A DNA stretch of 64,000 bases from Brooklawnia sp963780175 (GTDB lineage: Bacteria; Actinomycetota; Actinomycetes; Propionibacteriales; Propionibacteriaceae): assembly GCA_963780175.1 (NCBI GenBank), contig CAWAAT010000001.1:1178001-1242000 (forward strand). The letters are read 5' to 3'. A program made the translations under genes and the position numbers. Positions 52,047 through 61,006 of the stretch are shown piece by piece. How positions within the stretch are numbered: position 1 is the stretch's first letter; each line of letters begins with the position of its first letter. The notes under the pieces were generated by a model. The model did no database searches and was not told the DNA's origin. It was given only the letters and a program-made list of their open reading frames with translations.

Positions 52047-53785
52047 CCCACCGGCACTGGCACCATCGCCCGGCTCATGGCGGTGGCCAGAATGTCAGAA
52101 TCAAAGCCGGCCACCAGGTGCCAGACCTGGGGACCCACCTGCACGACGCCCGGCAAGCCGGCAGCCGCCAGCGCCGCCTCGTCGACGAGGCTGGAGTCGT
52201 TCAGCTCAACGCGCACCCGGGTCTGGGCGACCTGGGCAACCGACACGATGTTCTCGGCTCCGCCCAGCGCGTCCACCCACTGCTGCGCCTGGCTGACCTG
52301 CTCGGCGCCCACGGTGATCTCGCCAGCCAGTTCCTCGCCGCGAGCCCGAGCACGCTCCTCCTGCGTCCGGTAGTCGAGGAAGACGACCAGCAGCATGGAG
52401 GTGACGAAGGAGGCCGTGATGGCAGCGGCGTACAGCGGGATGTTGCTGAAGGCCGGGATGGTCAACAGCGACGTGAACACGAAGGCGCTGGTTTTCAGTC
52501 CGCCACCGAAGCCGATGATCAGGCCACCGACCAGACAGCCCGCCAGGAGTCGCGGGTAGATCTTCTTGAACCTGAGGTGGATGCCGTACAGCGAAGGCTC
52601 CGAGATGCCGCCCAGCAGGCCGGCGGCCAGGGCACCGGTCGCTGTCTGGCGCATGGCAACGTCCTTCTCGCGCATGGCCAGCACCAGCACGCCGGCGGTG
52701 GCGCCGAAGCACGCGAAGTTCCAGGCGCCCATCGGGCCCTGGATGTAGTCGAAGCCGAGGGTCTGGATGTTGAGCAGCATGATCGCGTTGATCGGCCAGT
52801 GCAGGCCGAGCGGCACCATGAACGGGTAGGCCAGCGGAATCACGACGGCGAAGATGAACGGCGAGAAGTCGTTGATCGTCCGCAGCACCCCGGCCAGACC
52901 TGCACCGGCGTAGACGCCGATCGGCCCGATGATGAAGGCGGTCACCGGCAACATGATGAGCATCGCCAGGAACGGCACGAAGATCAGCTGCAGGTTGTCG
53001 GGGATGATCTTCTTCAACAACTTGTAGAGCGGGCCGAGCACCCCGGCCATCAGCAGCGGCGGGAAGACCTGGGAGCTGTAATTGAAGATCGTCAGGGGCA
53101 GACCGAAGATGCTGACGACATTCACGGTGCTGCCGAAGATGGTGACCTGCTCGGCGACACTGACCAGTCCGGCGAACCCGGGCAGCATCAACAGCGCCAT
53201 GATCGAGAAGCCCACCCACGGGTCGGCGCCGAGCTTCTTGGACGCGTTGTAGGCGACCATCAGCGGCAGGAAGACGAACACGCTCTGCCAGAGCAGATTG
53301 ATGAACGACCAGGACGGGGACAGTTCGGTGCGCGGGTCGGCCCAGTTGCCGATAACTCCGGTGGTGCTCATCAGCGACATGAACGTGATGAACAGCGAGG
53401 CGCCCAGCAGGGCTCCCAGCACCGGCCGGAAGGAGTCGGACAGGAACTCGAAGAAGCTGTCCAGCCACGCCACCTTGCCCCGTGGGCCCTGGGCCCGGGC
53501 AGCGGCCTTGACGTCGTCGGCAGTCGGTTGGCCGATGTCCTTCATCTCGGGCAGGGCCATGATGTCGTTGTAGACGTTCTGGACGGCGCCCCCGATGATG
53601 ATCTGGTACCGCTCCCCGGCCTGGGGGACCGCGCCCATCACCCCCTGGATCTTCTCGACTGCAGCGGCCTGGACGCCGGACGCGTCCTTTAGCTGGAAGC
53701 GCAGTCGGGTGGCGCAGTGGCTGACACTGGTGATGTTCCGCGCCCCGCCGACATTCTTGACGATCTCACTTGCGGTATTCGTCAT
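52043..53785 (-). CDS. PTS sugar transporter EIIBC with extra C-terminal EIIB-like domain
   Basis: A 580-residue permease. The N-terminal EIIB domain (residues about 1-75) has the phospho-Cys24 in SHCATRLRF. The EIIC domain (about 105-455) has ten or so membrane segments and the GISEPSLYGI motif of the glucose/beta-glucoside superfamily. A third domain (about 505-575) resembles EIIB again (QQWVDALGGAENIVSVAQ) but reads VAQTRVRVEL where Cys is expected, so it cannot be phosphorylated there. Its stop overlaps the serine hydrolase start. Phosphate would come from the EIIA-HPr-EI protein 35 bp upstream. Sugar: perhaps a beta-glucoside or N-acetylhexosamine, not determinable. Confidence 0.87.
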   Translation of the reverse strand: MTNTASEIVKNVGGARNITSVSHCATRLRFQLKDASGVQAAAVEKIQGVMGAVPQAGERYQIIIGGAVQNVYNDIMALPEMKDIGQPTADDVKAAARAQGPRGKVAWLDSFFEFLSDSFRPVLGALLGASLFITFMSLMSTTGVIGNWADPRTELSPSWSFINLLWQSVFVFLPLMVAYNASKKLGADPWVGFSIMALLMLPGFAGLVSVAEQVTIFGSTVNVVSIFGLPLTIFNYSSQVFPPLLMAGVLGPLYKLLKKIIPDNLQLIFVPFLAMLIMLPVTAFIIGPIGVYAGAGLAGVLRTINDFSPFIFAVVIPLAYPFMVPLGLHWPINAIMLLNIQTLGFDYIQGPMGAWNFACFGATAGVLVLAMREKDVAMRQTATGALAAGLLGGISEPSLYGIHLRFKKIYPRLLAGCLVGGLIIGFGGGLKTSAFVFTSLLTIPAFSNIPLYAAAITASFVTSMLLVVFLDYRTQEERARARGEELAGEITVGAEQVSQAQQWVDALGGAENIVSVAQVAQTRVRVELNDSSLVDEAALAAAGLPGVVQVGPQVWHLVAGFDSDILATAMSRAMVPVPVG

Positions 53786-53820
53786 GATGAGGTTCCTTCA
53801 CTCGTGGGGGGTTGGCCGGC

Positions 53821-56412
53821 TCAGGCTTCGTCGAACGGGACGAGCGCACGAACCTCGGCGGGAGTACTGCAGGTCACGGCCCGGGCTGCGAGCTCGCGGC
53901 ACTGCGCCAACGAATAGGCACGCACGGCGGCCTTGACCGCCGGAATGGCCGGAATGGTGCAACTCAACTCGTCCACTCCCAGGCCCACGAGAATCGGGAC
54001 GGCCTGCGGGTCGGACGCGACGCCCCCACACACCCCGATCCACTTGCCCTTCTCGTGCAGCGCCTCGGCGGCGTTGCCGATCAGGATCAGCACCGCCGGA
54101 TTGCAGGGGTCAACCTGCGCAGCCAGCTTGGGGTGACCGCGGTCCATGGCCAGGGTGTAGCTGGTCAGGTCGTTGGTGCCCACGCTGAAGAAGGCCACAT
54201 CGGTCGCCGCGAACTGCTTGGCCATGATGGCCACGGAGGGGACCTCCATCATGATGCCGACCGGCACCTCGGTCTCGACGCCCAGCGCGGCCCGCTCCTC
54301 ATCCCAGATGCGCTTCGCGTAGCGCCAGTCGTCCATGGTGGCGATCATCGGGAACATCACGTGCAGTCGGGCCCCGGCGTCCGCCGCCTTGAGGATCGCC
54401 CGGCACTGGGCCCGCAGCACCTCGGGACGGTCGAATCCGACCCTGATTCCGCGGATACCGAGGAAGGGATTCTCCTCCGCGGGGATGGGCAGGTAGGGCA
54501 GCGGCTTGTCACCGCCGACGTCCAGCGTGCGGATGACCAGCGGCTGGGAAGGTTTGAGCGCCCGCGCGACATCTGCGTACAGCTTCGCCTGTTCGTCCTC
54601 GGTCGGGGCGGACTGACGACCGAGGAAGACGAACTCGCTGCGCAGCAGGCCGACACCCTCGGCGCCCTTGGTGAGGGACTCCTTGGCGTCCTCGAGACCG
54701 CCGATGTTGGCGACGACCTGCACGGTGTGGCCGTCGGTGGTGGTGGCGGGTTCGTCGGCGCGGGCCAACTCGGCCTGACGCTTGGCGGCGATGCGCTGCT
54801 GTCGGCCGACGATGTCGGTGATCTGGGCATCGGTGAGGTTCATCTGTACAGTCCCCAAGGCGCCGTCGATGACCACCCGGGTGCCGTCCGGAATGTCCAG
54901 GGCTCGCGGTTCGATGCCGGCCACCGCGGGGATGTCGAGTGAGCGCGCGATGATCGCCACGTGCGAGGACGCACCGCCGGCTGCCGTGGCGAACCCGACG
55001 ACCTTGCTGCGGTCGAGGTTGGCGGTGTCGGACGGGGTGAGGTCCTCGGCGATGAGAATGGTGCCCGGTGCGATGTCGGGGGACTCACGCCGCTGCCCGG
55101 TGAGTTCCTCGAGAACGCGCTGGCCGACGTCACGCACGTCGTTGGCTCGCCCGGCCAGCACCTCGTTGGCCAGTTGACCGAGCCGGTCGGCATAGCTCTG
55201 GTAGGCGGCCCGCCAGGCGAACGGCGCGCTCTTGCCCTTGTCGATGCCGCTCACGGCGCGATCCAGCAGATCGGGGTCCTGGAGGATCTCGGCGTGCGCC
55301 GCGAAGATGGCCGCCTTGTCGGCGTCCGAGTCCTGCTCGAGCCGTTTCGCCAGCGCCGACAGATCGAGCAGCGCCCGATCGAGGGCGGCGTTCAACTTGC
55401 GGCGCTCGAGGTGGTGATCGGTGGCGTGCTCGGTGACCGTGATGTCCTCGTGGCGCACTTGCAGAACCTGACCGACGGCGAGCCCGGGAGACGCAGCCAC
55501 ACCCAGCAACAGGTTGGCGTCACCCGAACGGGGCTCGTCACTGACGGCTTCGGGGGCCGGGGGCGCAACAGCCGTCACGGCCTCCGTGTCGGGGCCGCCG
55601 AGTGGCAGCGGCGGGCAGTCCTCGCCCAGCCCGTCCTTGATGGCCTGCGCAACCTGGGCGACCGCCTCATCGGCGTCAGGCCCGTGCGCGGTGACGACCA
55701 CCTTGTCGCCGCGGGCGGCAGCCATCCCCATGATCGCCATGATGCTCTTGGCGTTCGCGGTGTCGCGGCCGCGGCGAAGTTGCACGTCTGAGGTGAACTG
55801 CTTGGCCAGAGCCACCAGGGTCGCGGCGGGCCGGGCATGCAGTCCGGTGGGGTTCGGGACGAGGATCGCCTCGGAGGTGACCTTCCGGCCGCCGACGGCC
55901 ACGTCCTGACCGACGGCGGCTTCCTTGAGCCAGATCTCGGCGACCACGTCTTGACCGGCGGTGACTCGCCCGGGGTCGCCGGGGGTCAGCACCTCGATGA
56001 GTTCGGAGTTGGTGATGACCACCTGGGTGAGCAGGCTGAGGGCCTGCGCGGCGACCATCTCCATGTCGAATGCGATCAGTTCGTCGCCGACGATGACGTC
56101 CTGACCGACCACAACCTTGGGCGTGAACCCCTCACCTTGCATTTTCACGGTGTCCAGACCGATGTGCATGAGCACCTCGAGCCCCTGCGGCGACCGGATG
56201 GTGATCGCGTGGGCCGACGGCTGGATGTTGATGACCTCGCCGGCGATCGGCGCCACCAGCACGTTGCTCAGGGGATCGATCGAGATTCCCTCGCCGACCA
56301 TCTTGCGGGCGAACACCGGATCGGGGACCAGTTCGATGGGCACGAGCACACCACTCAGCGGGGCGATGAGTTGAACGCCGGCGCCTCGTTGCGCCGCACT
56401 GGTTGCCGTCAC
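53821..56412 (-). CDS. PTS EIIA-HPr-EI fusion protein (multiphosphoryl transfer protein)
   Basis: An 863-residue protein that holds the complete soluble sugar PTS chain. EIIA (Crr type) spans about residues 10-160 with phospho-His83 in LMHIGLDTV. HPr spans about 180-270 with PTGLHARPA (His192). Enzyme I spans about 300-863 with phospho-His484 in GGASSHVAI and the PEP-binding barrel ending in CGGVASD and DELSC. PEP phosphorylates EI, then HPr, then EIIA, then the EIIB domain of the adjacent permease. The system could run without separate ptsH/ptsI. It is the first gene of the operon; a 15-bp palindrome lies just upstream. Confidence 0.93.
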   Translation of the reverse strand: MTATSAAQRGAGVQLIAPLSGVLVPIELVPDPVFARKMVGEGISIDPLSNVLVAPIAGEVINIQPSAHAITIRSPQGLEVLMHIGLDTVKMQGEGFTPKVVVGQDVIVGDELIAFDMEMVAAQALSLLTQVVITNSELIEVLTPGDPGRVTAGQDVVAEIWLKEAAVGQDVAVGGRKVTSEAILVPNPTGLHARPAATLVALAKQFTSDVQLRRGRDTANAKSIMAIMGMAAARGDKVVVTAHGPDADEAVAQVAQAIKDGLGEDCPPLPLGGPDTEAVTAVAPPAPEAVSDEPRSGDANLLLGVAASPGLAVGQVLQVRHEDITVTEHATDHHLERRKLNAALDRALLDLSALAKRLEQDSDADKAAIFAAHAEILQDPDLLDRAVSGIDKGKSAPFAWRAAYQSYADRLGQLANEVLAGRANDVRDVGQRVLEELTGQRRESPDIAPGTILIAEDLTPSDTANLDRSKVVGFATAAGGASSHVAIIARSLDIPAVAGIEPRALDIPDGTRVVIDGALGTVQMNLTDAQITDIVGRQQRIAAKRQAELARADEPATTTDGHTVQVVANIGGLEDAKESLTKGAEGVGLLRSEFVFLGRQSAPTEDEQAKLYADVARALKPSQPLVIRTLDVGGDKPLPYLPIPAEENPFLGIRGIRVGFDRPEVLRAQCRAILKAADAGARLHVMFPMIATMDDWRYAKRIWDEERAALGVETEVPVGIMMEVPSVAIMAKQFAATDVAFFSVGTNDLTSYTLAMDRGHPKLAAQVDPCNPAVLILIGNAAEALHEKGKWIGVCGGVASDPQAVPILVGLGVDELSCTIPAIPAVKAAVRAYSLAQCRELAARAVTCSTPAEVRALVPFDEA

Positions 56413-56439
56413 AGCAACCCTCCTGTCGGTTGTCAGGGC

Positions 56440-56454
56440 CTGCCTGTCAGGCAG
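56440..56454. promoter_or_regulatory. 15-bp palindrome upstream of PTS fusion gene
   Basis: Perfect CTGCCTG-T-CAGGCAG dyad 28 bp ahead of the PTS fusion start codon, in the region divergent from dcd. A candidate operator; it does not resemble a standard LacI-family site closely. Confidence 0.4.
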
Positions 56455-56555
56455 AACGCTACAGCCACGTCCTGGCTCACGGGAAGGGCCCTGTTCTCAG
56501 GGTCAACCGGGCCCGACGGTGCGAGATCGACCAAGCAGGTCGGGACTACCTCGGA

Positions 56556-56561
56556 TAGATT
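56556..56561 (+). promoter_or_regulatory. -10 element for leaderless dcd mRNA
   Basis: TAGATT, then 6 nt, then ATG 56568; no Shine-Dalgarno. Confidence 0.45.
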
Positions 56562-56567
56562 TCGGTC

Positions 56568-57167
56568 ATGCTGCTGTCGGATCGTGACATCATCGCCCAG
56601 GTCAACGCCGGTCGCGTCGTCCTCGACCCCTGGGACCCCACCATGGTGCAGCCGGCCAGCGTGGACGTGCGGCTCGACCGGTACTTCCGGATCTTCGAGA
56701 ACCACCGGTACGACGCGATCGACCCGTCCGCCAATCAGCCCGAGCTGACCCGTTTGGTGTCCCCGGAGGGCGACGAGCCGTTCGTGCTGCACCCCGGCGA
56801 GTTCGTCCTCAGCGCCACCTACGAGTACGTGACGCTGCCCGACGACGTCGCTGCAAGGCTCGAGGGCAAGTCGTCGCTGGGACGCCTGGGCTTGCTCACC
56901 CACTCGACCGCCGGGTTCATCGACCCGGGGTTCAGCGGGCACGTCACCCTGGAGTTGAGCAACATGGCGACCCTGCCGATCAAGCTCTATCCGGGCATGA
57001 AGATCGGCCAGCTGTGCTTCTTCAAGCTCAGTTCGCCGGCCGAGCACCCCTACGGTTCGGCCTCCCGGGGATCGCACTACCAGGGCCAGCGGGGCCCCAC
57101 GGCGAGTCGCTCGCACCTGAACTTCACCCGTATCACCATCCCGGTCAGCGAGGACGAGTCCACCTGA
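56568..57167 (+). CDS. dcd: dCTP deaminase
   Basis: A 199-residue trimeric deaminase. MLLSDRDI starts the family; LEGKSSLGRLGLLTHSTAGFIDPGFSGHVTLELSN holds the active-site Ser, Arg and Glu residues (described across two motifs), and the C-terminal QGQRGPTASR stretch closes over the triphosphate. In Actinobacteria this family often is dUMP-forming, combining deaminase and diphosphatase activity; which activity applies here is inference. Confidence 0.92.
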   Translation: MLLSDRDIIAQVNAGRVVLDPWDPTMVQPASVDVRLDRYFRIFENHRYDAIDPSANQPELTRLVSPEGDEPFVLHPGEFVLSATYEYVTLPDDVAARLEGKSSLGRLGLLTHSTAGFIDPGFSGHVTLELSNMATLPIKLYPGMKIGQLCFFKLSSPAEHPYGSASRGSHYQGQRGPTASRSHLNFTRITIPVSEDEST

Positions 57168-57171
57168 CTTG

Positions 57172-57187
57172 TGCTTCTCGCGAAGCA
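57172..57187. terminator. Short hairpin between convergent dcd and FHA gene
   Basis: 6-bp stem (TGCTTC with GAAGCA) and TCGC loop in the 25-bp gap between stop codons. Weak but well placed. Confidence 0.4.
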
Positions 57188-57192
57188 GAGGC

Positions 57193-58383
57193 TCAGTCGG
57201 CCGCGTCCAGGGTCAGCACCTGGTCGTCGCCCAGGTCGATGCGGGCTCCCAGCGTCACCTGGATGGGCTGCCCGGGCTCGAGCATGACCTGCTGTCCATC
57301 GGGCAGCGCCACGATGGTGCCATTCGTCGAGTTCAGGTCGATCACCTCGATGCTCCCGTCGTGCATGCTGATCGCGACATGCGTGCGACTGATGTCGCGA
57401 TTCGGGCTCAGGACGCGCAGCAGGTCCGCGTCCGGGAAGTCCGGACTTGTGCGCGGAGCCCGGCCGACCAGGATCGCCCCGGTCAGACGGGTCCGGGAGC
57501 CATCCGGGCACACCACGTCGACCTCGACCGGCGGCTGCTCGGGTTGGGGTTCAGGACCCTCGAGCACTTCGGAAATCTCAAGCACTTCGGGAACCTCGAG
57601 GACTTCGGGAATCTCCCGTTGGCCGGGTGCCGCCTCCGCATCGATCTGTTCGGTCGCCAGCACCGCGTCCAGACCACCGCCGAACCCCTGGGCACCCCAC
57701 GGACCGGTGGTGCCGCTGGCGCCCTGGCCGAGCGGCGGGTTGAGCAGGACCGGTGGTGCTGGCACGCGATCTGGTTCCTGGCCGGGGGCATAAGGGGGAC
57801 GCTCACCCAGCATTTGGGTGGGTTCGTGGACGGGCTGCGGGCTCCGATCGACGACCGGTGAGGGCGGGGGCTCCACCTCTGGTTCCACAGCTTGGTCCCC
57901 TGCTCCGGCGTTGGACGCGACGGCCACCTCACTGAGCAGTTCGAGCAGCACACCGGAAGCCGGCACCACACCGAGCACGAGGGGCAGGACGAACCCGCCG
58001 GTCGGCCCGGCCGCATTCAGGGTTACGCGCACTCGGCGAGCCATCAGGGTGGATGTCGTCCAGGCGCCGGGATCCCCGGCCAGGAGCAGGACGTCGGAGT
58101 CTGCGTCCACGACCTGGGCCTCACCGAGCGTCAGGCCTTGGAGGTGCCCGTCGGACGGTGTGGGCACCGCAAGCACAACCGCCCTCTCAAGGCCCCACGC
58201 ATCGACTTCGTCGGCGATGTCGTCCAGCGTGGCGTCACCGCTGACGATGTTCCACAGGGCAGCCACCAGTGTGGCCGCCGGGTGGGGGCCGGGATCGATC
58301 ATCACCACGGCGGTGGGGCCACTCAGCGCCAGCCAACGTCCCGGGATGTAACTGGTGAGCACTGCCGCCTGGCGAGTCGTCAT
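57193..58383 (-). CDS. FHA domain-containing protein with acidic repeat region
   Basis: A 396-residue protein. The N-terminal 170 residues are a globular region I cannot assign (TAVVMIDPGPHPAATLVAAL). Residues about 180-295 are a Pro/Gly/Glu-rich linker that contains five imperfect repeats of the type E-(I/V)-(P/S)-E-V-L. The C-terminal 95 residues are an FHA domain (LVGRAPR, SRTHVAI, LNSTNGTIV), which binds phosphothreonine peptides; the key Arg, Ser and Asn are present. A role in Ser/Thr kinase signalling is likely, but no kinase gene is nearby. It is divergent from nothing close; metI follows upstream on the same strand. Confidence 0.8.
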   Translation of the reverse strand: MTTRQAAVLTSYIPGRWLALSGPTAVVMIDPGPHPAATLVAALWNIVSGDATLDDIADEVDAWGLERAVVLAVPTPSDGHLQGLTLGEAQVVDADSDVLLLAGDPGAWTTSTLMARRVRVTLNAAGPTGGFVLPLVLGVVPASGVLLELLSEVAVASNAGAGDQAVEPEVEPPPSPVVDRSPQPVHEPTQMLGERPPYAPGQEPDRVPAPPVLLNPPLGQGASGTTGPWGAQGFGGGLDAVLATEQIDAEAAPGQREIPEVLEVPEVLEISEVLEGPEPQPEQPPVEVDVVCPDGSRTRLTGAILVGRAPRTSPDFPDADLLRVLSPNRDISRTHVAISMHDGSIEVIDLNSTNGTIVALPDGQQVMLEPGQPIQVTLGARIDLGDDQVLTLDAAD

Positions 58384-58401
58384 CAGGGCTCCTCCTTGGG
58401 G

Positions 58402-58421
58402 GCGACCCGGTCACGGGTCGC
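58402..58421 (-). terminator. Terminator of metQNI operon
   Basis: Perfect 8-bp stem GCGACCCG with CGGGTCGC and a 4-nt loop, about 70 bp past the metI stop and before the FHA gene start. Confidence 0.55.
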
Positions 58422-58492
58422 GGTGAGACCAAGCTTGGCACCCCGACCGTGGCCCGGCAATGACCGGCAGCGCAGGGCTCACGACGCCAGGC

Positions 58493-59164
58493 TCAGCCAC
58501 GTCGGTGGGCCATCCGTTGAACGACCACGTCCCCGAGCGACTGCACCACCTGGACGACGACGATCAGCACGACCACCGCCATGACGAGCACCTCTGCGTT
58601 GAACCGCTGGTAGCCGTACCGGATCGCGAAATCGCCGACGCCGCCGCCGCCGATGGCACCGGCCATGGTCGAGTACCCGATGAGGGTCACCAAGGTGAGG
58701 GTGGCGCCCGAGATCAGACCGGGCAACGATTCCGGCAGCAGCACCTTGCGGACGATCTGCCAGGTGTTCGCGCCCATCACCTGCGCGGCCTCGATCTTGC
58801 CGGGCGAGACCTCCCTCAGGGCAGCCTCCACGACCCGGGCGTAGAACGGGATGGCGCCCACGGACAGCGGGACGATCGCGGCGGTGGGCCCGTACGCCGT
58901 CCCGACCAGCCAGCGGGTGAAGCCGATCAACGCGATCATCAGGATCAGGAAGGGCAGCGAGCGGGCCAGGTTCACCACCGCGCCGACCACCTGATAGGCC
59001 GCCTGATTGGGGTGCAGGCCGTCGGGGGCGGTCAGCCGGAGAAGCACGCCGACGACCAGGCCCACCGCTGCAACGATCAGGAAGGACCAGCCGACCATCC
59101 AGCCGGTCTGGCCGAGCGACTCGAGGAGTTCGGGCAGGACCTCGATCCAGGACGCCTTTTTCAC
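58493..59164 (-). CDS. metI: Methionine ABC transporter permease
   Basis: A 223-residue permease with five membrane segments and the EAA coupling motif EAAQVMGANTWQIVRKVLLPESLPGL that contacts the MetN ATPase. Family features NLARSLPFLILMIALIGFTRWLVGT and TLVTLIGYSTMAGAIGGGGVGDFAIRYGYQRF are split across the two halves. It overlaps metN by 4 bp. It forms the channel for D/L-methionine uptake. Confidence 0.93.
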   Translation of the reverse strand: MKKASWIEVLPELLESLGQTGWMVGWSFLIVAAVGLVVGVLLRLTAPDGLHPNQAAYQVVGAVVNLARSLPFLILMIALIGFTRWLVGTAYGPTAAIVPLSVGAIPFYARVVEAALREVSPGKIEAAQVMGANTWQIVRKVLLPESLPGLISGATLTLVTLIGYSTMAGAIGGGGVGDFAIRYGYQRFNAEVLVMAVVVLIVVVQVVQSLGDVVVQRMAHRRG

Positions 59165-60144
59165 AACCGCGCGCTCACTTCCCGGTCGGCTAGGTACTTG
59201 TGGACGGCCGCCTGGTCGAACACCCCGTCCGGGTGCGCGAGCGAGACTCGCAGGCGTCCGACCTTGCGTCCGGCGATCCAGTCGACCGAACCACCCAGGA
59301 TCGTCACGTCCAGACCGAAGTGCCTGGTCAGCCCCGAGATCACCGGCTCGGTGGTGTGCTCACCGGTGAACGTCAGCACCACCGAGTCGTGGCCCGGGTC
59401 GAGAGCAGCGTCGCCGGTGGGCAGCAAGATGTCGGCTAGTCGCGACTCAGGATTGGCGAGCAGGTCGAGCAGTGGGCCCTGCTCCGTGACGCGCCCATCG
59501 GCCATCAGCGCAGCGGCGTCGCAGATCCGACGCACCACCTCGGACTCGTGGGTGATCAACACCACCGTGACACCGGTGGCCTGGTTGATCTGCTTGAGCA
59601 GGTCGAGGATCTGCTCGGTGGTCGCCGGGTCGAGGGCGCTGGTCGCCTCGTCGCAGAAAAGAACGTCGGGACGCGCCGCCAGCGCGCGGGCGATACCCAC
59701 CCGCTGCTTCTGGCCGCCCGACAGCTGGGACGGGTAGGTGTGTGCCCGGTCGGAAAGTCCTACGAGTTCCAGAAGTTCGGCGACCCGGACGTCACGGGCG
59801 GCCTTGGCGACCCCCTGCACCTCGAGTGGGAAGGCCACGTTGGCCTCGGCCGTGCGGCTGTTCAGCAGGTTGAAGTGCTGGAAGATCATGCCCATCCGGT
59901 GGCGGGCAGCGCGCAGCTGGGCGGCATTGAGGGCGGTGAGCTCGGCCCCGGCCACCGTCACCGAACCTGACGTCGGACGTTCGAGTGCGGTGAGGCAACG
60001 CATCAGCGTCGTCTTACCCGCCCCGCTGCGTCCGAGGATGCCGAAGATGCCGCCGTCGGGCACGTGCAGGCTGACGTCCTGCACTGCCGCGACGGCCTTG
60101 GCACCCGCGCCGTAGACCTTCGTCAGGTTGGTGACGGTGATCAC
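59161..60144 (-). CDS. metN: Methionine ABC transporter ATP-binding protein
   Basis: A 327-residue ABC ATPase with Walker A GRSGAGKTTL, signature LSGGQKQRVGIARAL, Walker B VLFCDEATSAL and the switch His in LITHES. The C-terminal ~80 residues form a NIL domain that senses intracellular methionine and inhibits transport, as in E. coli MetN. It lies 4 bp after metQ and overlaps metI. Confidence 0.94.
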   Translation of the reverse strand: MITVTNLTKVYGAGAKAVAAVQDVSLHVPDGGIFGILGRSGAGKTTLMRCLTALERPTSGSVTVAGAELTALNAAQLRAARHRMGMIFQHFNLLNSRTAEANVAFPLEVQGVAKAARDVRVAELLELVGLSDRAHTYPSQLSGGQKQRVGIARALAARPDVLFCDEATSALDPATTEQILDLLKQINQATGVTVVLITHESEVVRRICDAAALMADGRVTEQGPLLDLLANPESRLADILLPTGDAALDPGHDSVVLTFTGEHTTEPVISGLTRHFGLDVTILGGSVDWIAGRKVGRLRVSLAHPDGVFDQAAVHKYLADREVSARL

Positions 60145-60148
60145 CGGA

Positions 60149-61006
60149 TCAGCCGTTCACCGGCAGGACCGAGCCCTGGTAGTTCTCGTTGATGAACTTG
60201 GCCAGTTCGGGTGACTCAAGTGCCTCGGCCAGGGCCTTGACGCGGGCATCCTCAGCGAGGGTCTGCTTGACCACGAGAATATTGGCGTACGGGTTGCCCT
60301 CGGCCTTCTCGAGCACCAGCGCATCGTTGGCCGGCACCAGCCCTGCCTCCAGCGCGTAGTTCCCGTTGACGATCGAGAGCGTGACCTTGGGGTCGTCCAG
60401 GGACGCGGCCAGCTGCGGGCGGTCGATCTTGACGAACGAGATGTTCTTCGGGTTGCTGGCGACGTTGGCGTCGGTGATCTGCGCGTAGTCGAGCTCCGGG
60501 TCGGCGCGGTCGACATTCAAGGTGAGCAGCCCGGCGTCCTCGAGCAGGAAGAGGCCCCGAGCCTGGTTGGTGGCGTCCGCGGGGATGGCGATGACGGCGT
60601 CGCTCGGCACGTCGGCCAGCGCGGTCACCTTCTTCGAGTAGAGGCCGAGCGGCTCGACATGCACAGTGGCCACCGCAACCAGGTCGGATCCCTCATGGTT
60701 GGCGTTCCAGTCATCCAGGTAGGGCACGTGCTGGAAGAAGTTGGCGTCCAGGTCACCGGCGTTGACCAACTGGTTGGGGTCGACGTCGCCGGAGATCTCG
60801 GTGACGTCGATCTTCACGTCGCCGAGCAGACCCAAGGACTCGGCCTGCTTGATGAGCTCGGCGTGCGGGATCACGTCGGCCATCACGCGCAGCGGCTCGG
60901 TGGCGTCAGGGCTGGCACCGCCGGTGGCGCCGCCACCACCGCAGGCAGACAGTGAGGTGAGCAGGGTGGCAGCCACCGCGGTGGCCAGCAGGGAACGGAT
61001 ACGCAT
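60149..61006 (-). CDS. metQ: Methionine-binding lipoprotein MetQ
   Basis: A 285-residue NlpA-family substrate-binding lipoprotein. The signal peptide ends in a lipobox LSAC with lipid-anchored Cys22; the mature protein has DANFFQHVPYLDDWN, AIPADATNQARGLFLLEDAGL and VNGNYALEAGL, all typical of methionine-binding proteins. ATG 61006 has an AGAGGA Shine-Dalgarno; the upstream TTG is not used. First gene of metQNI with a leader of about 200 nt. Confidence 0.93.
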   Translation of the reverse strand: MRIRSLLATAVAATLLTSLSACGGGGATGGASPDATEPLRVMADVIPHAELIKQAESLGLLGDVKIDVTEISGDVDPNQLVNAGDLDANFFQHVPYLDDWNANHEGSDLVAVATVHVEPLGLYSKKVTALADVPSDAVIAIPADATNQARGLFLLEDAGLLTLNVDRADPELDYAQITDANVASNPKNISFVKIDRPQLAASLDDPKVTLSIVNGNYALEAGLVPANDALVLEKAEGNPYANILVVKQTLAEDARVKALAEALESPELAKFINENYQGSVLPVNG

